Shown: piece by piece, positions 7,876 through 11,869 of the stretch
Position numbering within the stretch: position 1 is the first letter of the stretch
Layout of the letters: every line of letters starts with the position of its first letter
From: Desulfobacteraceae bacterium
GTDB taxonomy: Bacteria > Desulfobacterota > Desulfobacteria > Desulfobacterales > Desulfosalsimonadaceae
Direction of reading: 5' to 3'
DNA length: 11,869 nt
Assembly (NCBI GenBank): GCA_027353395.1
Contig: DAIEHU010000049.1
Location: 1 to 11,869 of the forward strand
Made by a program: the position numbers and the translations under genes
Notes under the pieces: generated by a model
Seen by the model: the letters and a program-made list of their open reading frames with translations, nothing else
What the model was told of the DNA's origin: nothing
The model's database searches: none

Positions 7876-8577
7876 ATGGTGTCTTCCATATCCGCGGTTA
7901 TTGTCGCAGGCGGCAAAGGTGAGCGGATGCGCACAAACATTCGCAAGCAATACCTGGTCCTTGGTAATCTGCCGGTTTTAAGCCATACCCTTGCCGTTTT
8001 CGATTTATGCCCCGTCATTCATCGGATTTATCTCGTGGTTCCCGAGCCGGATCGGGATTTTTGCGCCAAAGAAGTGGTCGCTCCCATAGAGCCCCAAACG
8101 CCTGTCCACATAGTGGCTGGCGGGGCTTTCCGGCAGGCGTCAGTCTATCATGGACTGTGCGCGATTCCAGATACAGATGGCGTTGCGGTGATTCATGACG
8201 GTGTCCGGCCGTTTGTTTCAGGCGGACAAATCGAGACTGTTGTCCGTGGCGCTCTGAAATATGGCGCGTGCATTTTCGGTATTCCGGCGGTGGATACATT
8301 AAAACAAGTCGATGCAGACAATTATATCGCCCGGACAGTGGCGCGTCAAACCATTCGACTGGCCCAGACGCCCCAAGCGTTTCAATATTCTATCATCAAA
8401 AAAGCCCATGACCTCGCCATGTCAGACGGGGTTATCGGAACGGATGACGCATCCTTGGTGGAGCGCTTGGGCGTCCGAGTATTGGTGATTCCCGGCAGTC
8501 CCCGTAATATCAAAATTACAACGCCGGACGACTTGTTGATGGCTCAGGCCATATATGATGCAGGTATTCGCGAATAG
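7876..8577 (+). CDS. ispD: 2-C-methyl-D-erythritol 4-phosphate cytidylyltransferase
   Basis: IspD joins CTP and MEP to give CDP-ME plus pyrophosphate, the third step of the MEP isoprenoid pathway in the cytoplasm. It is 233 residues from ATG 7876. The nucleotide-binding start reads VAGGKGERMR (R17) and continues to KQYL (K24), where the usual Pro before Lys is Arg23. Other family motifs are HDGVRPFV (107-114), PAVDTLKQVD, LAQTPQAF (162-169), GTDDASLVE (188-196) and GSPRNIKIT, with K213 at the position of the catalytic-site lysine of E. coli IspD. The start is uncertain: AAAGGA at 7867-7872 is only 3 nt from ATG 7876 and 6 nt from GTG 7879, and in-frame TTG codons lie at 7861 and 7864. No ispF is adjacent, unlike many genomes. 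A nitroreductase gene follows after 28 nt. Confidence 0.95.
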   Translation: MVSSISAVIVAGGKGERMRTNIRKQYLVLGNLPVLSHTLAVFDLCPVIHRIYLVVPEPDRDFCAKEVVAPIEPQTPVHIVAGGAFRQASVYHGLCAIPDTDGVAVIHDGVRPFVSGGQIETVVRGALKYGACIFGIPAVDTLKQVDADNYIARTVARQTIRLAQTPQAFQYSIIKKAHDLAMSDGVIGTDDASLVERLGVRVLVIPGSPRNIKITTPDDLLMAQAIYDAGIRE

Positions 8578-8585
8578 GCGAATAG
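8570..8585 (+). repeat. Tandem 8-bp duplication across the ispD stop
   Basis: GCGAATAG occurs twice back to back (8570-8577 and 8578-8585). The first copy contains the ispD stop TAG. It looks like a small slippage duplication in the gap before the nitroreductase Shine-Dalgarno. Confidence 0.7.
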
Positions 8586-8605
8586 ACATAAAAAAAGGAG
8601 ATGGA

Positions 8606-9151
8606 ATGATGGAATCGGTAATGACGGTCATTAAGGAACGGCGGAGTATTCGAAATTACACGGATAGGGAAGTTCCGGCGGAAGCGCTTCAGGCTGTGCT
8701 TGAGGCGGTCCAGTGGTCGCCATCATGGGCCAACACCCAGTGCTGGGAAATCGTGGTGGTGAAAGATCCGGCTGTCAAAGAACAGATTCATGCGGCCGTG
8801 CCGGCATCCAATCCGGCGGCCAAATCCATATTAAATGCGCCGGTGGTGCTGGCCCTGTGCGCAAAGCGCGGAACCTCCGGTTCCTATAAAGGCATGGTGA
8901 CCACCAAATTCGGAGACTGGTTTATGTTCGACCTGGGGCTTGCAACTCAGAGCCTGTGTCTTACAGCCCATGCCCATGGGCTGGGAACAGTGATTGTGGG
9001 ATTATATGAACACGACAAAGTGGATGCTGCGCTGCATCTTCCGGAAGGCGTAGAAAATGTCTGCCTGATTCCCCTTGGATATCCGGAGCGGACGCCAGGC
9101 GCGCCCAAACGGAAAAATCCGGACGACTTTGTGCATTTTGATACGTTTTAA
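8606..9151 (+). CDS. Nitroreductase-family FMN oxidoreductase
   Basis: This is a small single-domain nitroreductase-fold flavoprotein, 181 residues from ATG 8606. The FMN-phosphate-binding start is ERRSIRNYTDREVP (residues 11-24). Next comes the SPSWANTQCWE segment near residue 40, then GLGTVIVGLYEHDKV and the strand VCLIPLGYPE, ending in RKNPDDFVHFDTF. Members reduce nitroaromatics, quinones or other electron acceptors with NAD(P)H; the physiological substrate cannot be read from sequence. The frame is open from an ATG at 8555 inside ispD, but GGAG at 8597-8600 after an A-run points to ATG 8606 or the adjacent ATG 8609. It sits between ispD and a PAS-containing activator (30-nt gap), so shared transcription is plausible and a redox link to the PAS sensor is conceivable but unproven. 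Confidence 0.92.
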   Translation: MMESVMTVIKERRSIRNYTDREVPAEALQAVLEAVQWSPSWANTQCWEIVVVKDPAVKEQIHAAVPASNPAAKSILNAPVVLALCAKRGTSGSYKGMVTTKFGDWFMFDLGLATQSLCLTAHAHGLGTVIVGLYEHDKVDAALHLPEGVENVCLIPLGYPERTPGAPKRKNPDDFVHFDTF

Positions 9152-9180
9152 ATTTGCAAATGCTCCGGCGGACATTGCAT

Positions 9181-11046
9181 ATGAGTGATATTAAAAAATC
9201 AAAACAAGAACTTATTGACGAGCTGAAAGTGTTGCGCCGACGGGTTGAAGGTTTCCATGCCCTGGAAAATGAGCGTTTGTCAACACGGAAAGCGCTGGAA
9301 ACAAGCGAGGAAAGGTACCGGACGGTATTTGAAAATACGGGCACGGCGACTATTATCATTGAAAATGACATGATCATTTCCATGGTCAATGCAAAGTTTG
9401 AACAACTCACCGGCTACTCGAAACAGGAAATCCAGGGAAAGATGAAATGGACGGATTTTGTCGTTAGAGAAGACGTCGAGCGGATGAAGCAGTATCATAT
9501 CAAGCGCCGGAAAGACCGGAGTCTTGCGCCCACCGAATATGAATGCCGGGTGTTCAACCGTTTCGGCGAAGTCAAGGACATGTATGTGCGCATCGATATG
9601 ATTCCAGGCACACTTGACAGCGTCGGATCATTTAACGACATCACCGCCTTCAAACAGACCGAGCATGCGCTCATTGAAAGCGAGCGAAAACTCTCCAAGC
9701 TCATGGGCAATCTGCCGGGTATGGCGTACCGGTGCATCAACGATCAATTCCGCACCATGAAGTATGTCAGCGCCGGGTGCAAATGGCTGACGGACTATTC
9801 GCCCTTTGAACTCATCGATAATTCGAAAAAAGCCTATATGGACATGATCCATCCCGATGATCAAGACGATGTGTTTCATCAGATTCAGGCATCCCTTTCT
9901 TCCGGGCGTCCTTTTCAGATGGAGTACCGTATCGCAACGGCTTCCGGAAAGCTGAAGTGGGTATGGGAGGAGGGACTGGGGATTGTCGCGGAAGATGGCT
10001 CGGTCAAGGAAGTGGAGGGATTCATATCCGACATGACGGAGCATAAAATGGAAGAACAGCAGCTTCGGAAAGAAAATATCCGGCTTAGGTCCAGCATCAA
10101 GGAACGCTATAAATTTGGAGATATTATTGGTAAAAACCGGTCCATGCAGGCCGTGTACGAGCACATTTCCAAAGCGGCGGCGACAGACGCCAATGTTATT
10201 ATTTATGGCGAATCCGGTACCGGCAAGGAGCTGGTGGCCCGGGAAATCCACCGCCTGAGCGATAATAACGAGCGTCCGTTTGTTCCTGTCAATTGCAGCG
10301 CCATCCCGGAAAATTTGTTCGAAAGCGAACTCTTCGGCTATAAAAAAGGGGCCTTTACCGGAGCCATCCAGGACAAGCCTGGCTATTTTGACCAGGCGGA
10401 CGGAGGCACGCTTTTTTTAGACGAGATGGGCGAAATCGGCCTTTCGGCCCAGGTGAAGTTATTGCGCGTGCTTGATGGCGGGGGTTATACGCCGGTGGGC
10501 GGCAATGAAGTTAAAAAAGCGAAAGTCCGCATCGTGGCCGCTACCAACCGGGATTTAAAAAAAGAAGTCCAGGCGGGCCGCATGCGTGAGGACTTTTTTT
10601 ACCGGATTCACATCATCCCCATCACCCTGCCGCCCTTAAGGGAAAGAAAGGATGATCTGCCCTTGTTGATTGAGCATTTTCTGGCGATTTACGCCACGAG
10701 CGAGACGATGCCGCTTTTGGACGGCAAGGTGCTCGGGATGCTTTATAATTACGATTGGCCGGGAAATGTGCGGGAACTGCAAAATGTGTTGCAGCGTTAT
10801 ATCACAATGAAAACACTCGATTTTATGTCAACATCCGTTTCAAAGCCCGTTGCACAGGAAGATTTTAAACCGGTTGATCTGCAAAAAGGTGGTGAGTCCC
10901 TTGATCAGGCGGTGACGAATTTTGAAAAAAACATCATTCTGGGCGTTCTTGAACAAAAAAAATGGCAAAAAAACAAGGCCGCTTCAGTGCTTCAGATTGA
11001 CCGCAAGACCCTGTTTCGAAAAATGAAAAAATATGGATTACTGTAG
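9181..11046 (+). CDS. PAS-PAS-AAA+-Fis sigma-54-dependent transcriptional activator
   Basis: This is a cytoplasmic bacterial enhancer-binding protein of 621 residues. A short coiled coil (about 1-40) leads to PAS 1 (SEERYRTVFENTGTATIII onward, ending in GSFNDITAFKQTE). PAS 2 (about 165-290) has the PAS_3-type HPDDQDDVFHQI and ends GFISDMTEHK. The AAA+ domain has Walker A GESGTGKE (343-350), the sigma-54-contacting loop GAFTGA (390-395) and Walker B GGTLFLDEMGE (408-418), followed by REDFFYRI and PPLRERKDDL. A Fis-type helix-turn-helix ends the protein (KNKAASVLQIDRKTLFRKMKKYG). There is no receiver domain, so it is a one-component sensor rather than a response regulator. ATG 9181 is preferred (GGCGGA 8 nt upstream); the frame is open from TTG 9154 and ATG 9160. 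A sigma-54 promoter and a dyad lie just downstream, before the next ORF. Confidence 0.95.
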   Translation: MSDIKKSKQELIDELKVLRRRVEGFHALENERLSTRKALETSEERYRTVFENTGTATIIIENDMIISMVNAKFEQLTGYSKQEIQGKMKWTDFVVREDVERMKQYHIKRRKDRSLAPTEYECRVFNRFGEVKDMYVRIDMIPGTLDSVGSFNDITAFKQTEHALIESERKLSKLMGNLPGMAYRCINDQFRTMKYVSAGCKWLTDYSPFELIDNSKKAYMDMIHPDDQDDVFHQIQASLSSGRPFQMEYRIATASGKLKWVWEEGLGIVAEDGSVKEVEGFISDMTEHKMEEQQLRKENIRLRSSIKERYKFGDIIGKNRSMQAVYEHISKAAATDANVIIYGESGTGKELVAREIHRLSDNNERPFVPVNCSAIPENLFESELFGYKKGAFTGAIQDKPGYFDQADGGTLFLDEMGEIGLSAQVKLLRVLDGGGYTPVGGNEVKKAKVRIVAATNRDLKKEVQAGRMREDFFYRIHIIPITLPPLRERKDDLPLLIEHFLAIYATSETMPLLDGKVLGMLYNYDWPGNVRELQNVLQRYITMKTLDFMSTSVSKPVAQEDFKPVDLQKGGESLDQAVTNFEKNIILGVLEQKKWQKNKAASVLQIDRKTLFRKMKKYGLL

Positions 11047-11127
11047 CCCCTTTTTGGCCGTTTGTGCCCCATATGTTTAATACTATTTAAATTCAATATG
11101 TAATAGCTTGTTTTAAAAAAATAATGG

Positions 11128-11147
11128 GGCGGTTACGCCTTTTTTTT
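11128..11147 (+). terminator. Rho-independent terminator after the activator gene
   Basis: A short GGCG-GTTA-CGCC hairpin (11128-11139), extendable by G-U pairs, is followed by eight T residues (11140-11147). An A-rich run upstream (from 11115) could allow function in both directions. It lies about 80 nt after the activator stop. Confidence 0.7.
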
Positions 11148-11198
11148 ATTTTCGCATCGGATATCTTGCCGCTTATTTATCAACGGTATTTGCCATTC

Positions 11199-11220
11199 TG
11201 CCACATTGTATTATCTGGCA
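11199..11220 (+). promoter_or_regulatory. Candidate upstream activator site (dyad)
   Basis: TGCCA (11199-11203) and TGGCA (11216-11220) form the outer arms of a 22-bp imperfect palindrome in which 16 positions match their reverse complement. An additional TGCCA half-site lies at 11191-11195. The dyad centre is about 120 bp upstream of the predicted transcription start, a typical distance for an enhancer-binding protein site. That the neighbouring activator binds here is inference. Confidence 0.5.
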
Positions 11221-11304
11221 CTTCCATTTTTATACTTTAATTCTCAATAGTTATTTAATTAAAAGGCCAGCCGGACAGATATAATGGCAATTTTGAATTG
11301 AAAA

Positions 11305-11321
11305 TGGCACGCATGTTGCAT
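11305..11321 (+). promoter_or_regulatory. Sigma-54 (RpoN) promoter
   Basis: TGGCACGCATGTTGCAT matches the sigma-54 consensus exactly at the -24 element (TGGCAC, GG at 11306-11307) and the -12 element (TTGCA, GC at 11318-11319) with the correct spacing. The predicted start is near 11331, 85 nt before ATG 11416. It lies downstream of a sigma-54 activator gene. Confidence 0.88.
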
Positions 11322-11402
11322 ACATAAAAGTCAATGGGAACGAAAGCCATTTGACCGCCCCATATGCTTATTGTGAAAATATTAATCCGATTTTGATATA
11401 TT

Positions 11403-11410
11403 AAGGAGGT
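11403..11410 (+). promoter_or_regulatory. Strong Shine-Dalgarno of the 76-residue ORF
   Basis: AAGGAGGT, complementary to the 16S 3' end over its full length, lies 5 nt upstream of ATG 11416. It supports translation of the small frame. Confidence 0.85.
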
Positions 11411-11415
11411 ATTCC

Positions 11416-11646
11416 ATGTTGAATTTTATCAGTTATCGCCGTTCGAATCGCCGGCAGGATATATTGTCCATGGATTTTGTAACCCTTTGTTTTTTGGACC
11501 CTTCGGAAAATGCGAATTATGTCGGATTCCGCTCAACCGGGATCATGGACAAGATGATTCATTTGACCAAGTCATTGATTCCAAAAATGAATAAGACAGA
11601 TGCCGACATGGCGTATTACAAGGCCGAAACGGAGTCTTTTTTTTAA
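11416..11646 (+). CDS. Small protein of unknown function, 76 aa, sigma-54-controlled
   Basis: I do not recognise this protein. It has a basic start (residues 8-14 include RRSNRRQ), a middle FVTLCFLDPSENANYVGFRS, and a charged, Met- and Lys-rich end finishing in ETESFF. It has a single Cys, no signal peptide, no membrane helix and no evident metal motif. A perfect Shine-Dalgarno at 5 nt spacing, an upstream sigma-54 promoter and a strong terminator 66 nt downstream form a complete monocistronic unit, so the frame is likely real. Its position right after a PAS-type sigma-54 activator suggests it is that regulator's target. An alternative is that the transcript acts mainly as an RNA and the frame is minor, or that this is a remnant of a longer gene. 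Confidence 0.65.
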   Translation: MLNFISYRRSNRRQDILSMDFVTLCFLDPSENANYVGFRSTGIMDKMIHLTKSLIPKMNKTDADMAYYKAETESFF

Positions 11647-11711
11647 CGAACAGATATGAATATGCTTGCCGGAGACAGTTGAGCCTCTAACCCTTTGTGT
11701 AAGTGGGTTGC

Positions 11712-11760
11712 AAAATACCGGGATATGCTGCTTTTAAGCGGTAGATCCCGGTATTTTTTT
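11712..11760 (+). terminator. Strong Rho-independent terminator after the small ORF
   Basis: AAAATACCGGGAT (11712-11724) pairs with ATCCCGGTATTTT (11745-11757), a 13-bp perfect stem. The 20-nt apical region can itself pair CTGC with GCGG, and the 3' side runs into a T tract to 11760. Much of it would also work on the opposite strand because of the A-run at its 5' side. Confidence 0.9.
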
Positions 11761-11789
11761 GGGGCGCGTCCGGATCCAATGCGCGAGGT

Positions 11790-11869
11790 TTAATTCCAAT
11801 CCCAAATCATAGCGCTATCTTCGTTGGCTCGTCTTCGGCTCCTCAACGTACTAACTGTACGCCTTCGTC
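11790..11869 (-). other. Repeat-like block or minus-strand gene end at window edge
   Basis: The segment carries nested inverted repeats: CGTAC/GTACG around TAACT (11847-11861 region) and CGTTG/CAACG flanking a GGCTC-GTCTTC-GGCTC direct repeat. On the minus strand one frame is open from the right edge to a TAA at 11790-11792, giving 25 codons that end in EDSAMIWDWN with an Arg-rich stretch before. It could be the end of a minus-strand gene or the edge of a multicopy repeat element; the window stops too early to tell. It lies 30 nt past the preceding terminator. Confidence 0.3.

Larger units (their letters stand above)
11047..11415 (+). promoter_or_regulatory. Gene-less 369-nt regulatory region
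   Basis: No coding frame on either strand is convincing here. In order it holds the activator's terminator (11128-11147), TGCCA half-sites and a dyad (11191-11220), an AT-rich spacer (about 11222-11265) containing TTATTTAATTAAAA, a sigma-54 promoter (11305-11321), a leader of about 85 nt with a weak AATGG/CCATT hairpin (11333-11351), and a strong Shine-Dalgarno. Confidence 0.75.

Noticed and set aside
11216..11232. A second sigma-54 promoter starting at TGGCAC 11216
   Set aside because: The -12 position reads TTTTT and lacks the GC pair; the TGGCA is better explained as an arm of the dyad.
11066..11366. Direct repeat GCCCCATATG at 11066-11075 and 11357-11366
   Set aside because: Only 10 bp, 291 bp apart, with unrelated flanks apart from a few AT bases; no target-site or attachment-site features, so probably chance.
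11689..11709. AACCC/GGGTT inverted repeat as an additional terminator or attachment site
   Set aside because: Only 5 bp with a large loop and no T-run; the real terminator follows directly at 11712-11760.

Overview
The window looks like a chromosomal housekeeping segment from an anaerobic member of the Desulfobacterota (former Deltaproteobacteria), most likely a Desulfobacterales sulfate reducer. This rests on four things: a dnaG-rpoD order followed by a CAU tRNA, a Nif3 gene, a coiled-coil zinc-ribbon gene and a type A RNase P RNA; a minimal two-gene SUF-like Fe-S system of the kind found in anaerobes; a stand-alone PAS-type sigma-54 activator; and moderate-GC genes separated by AT-rich gaps. 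The taxonomic placement is inference; no rRNA or species-level marker is present. All recognisable genes lie on the + strand.

Layout. Positions 1-299 hold the C-terminal end of DNA primase (dnaG). Positions 357-2174 encode the primary sigma factor RpoD. A near-consensus sigma-70 promoter (2186-2213) drives a CAU-anticodon tRNA (2242-2314), and a Rho-independent terminator (2388-2419) closes that unit. A Nif3-family metalloprotein (2462-3277) and a coiled-coil C4 zinc-ribbon protein (3344-4060) follow, then RNase P RNA (about 4081-4483), whose closing helix runs into a T-rich tract.

Positions 4540-7795 form a tight three-gene cluster: a SufC-like ATPase (SmsC), a SufB/D-like scaffold (SmsB, overlapping by 13 nt) and an unusual 439-residue protein ending in an HPr-like phosphocarrier domain. 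An 80-nt gap with an imperfect hairpin precedes ispD (isoprenoid precursor synthesis), a small nitroreductase and a PAS-PAS-AAA+-Fis sigma-54 activator (9181-11046), all closely spaced and followed by a short terminator.

The most interesting part is 11047-11760. After the activator gene comes a 369-nt gene-less stretch. It contains a 22-bp dyad with TGCCA/TGGCA arms (11199-11220) and, 84 nt further on, a textbook sigma-54 promoter (11305-11321). This reads into an unrecognised 76-residue ORF with a perfect Shine-Dalgarno, closed by a strong terminator (11712-11760). The arrangement looks like a complete local circuit: a cytoplasmic PAS sensor/activator, its upstream site, its promoter and one small effector. 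The last ~80 nt hold an inverted-repeat-rich, GC-richer block that looks like the edge of a repeat element or of a minus-strand gene.
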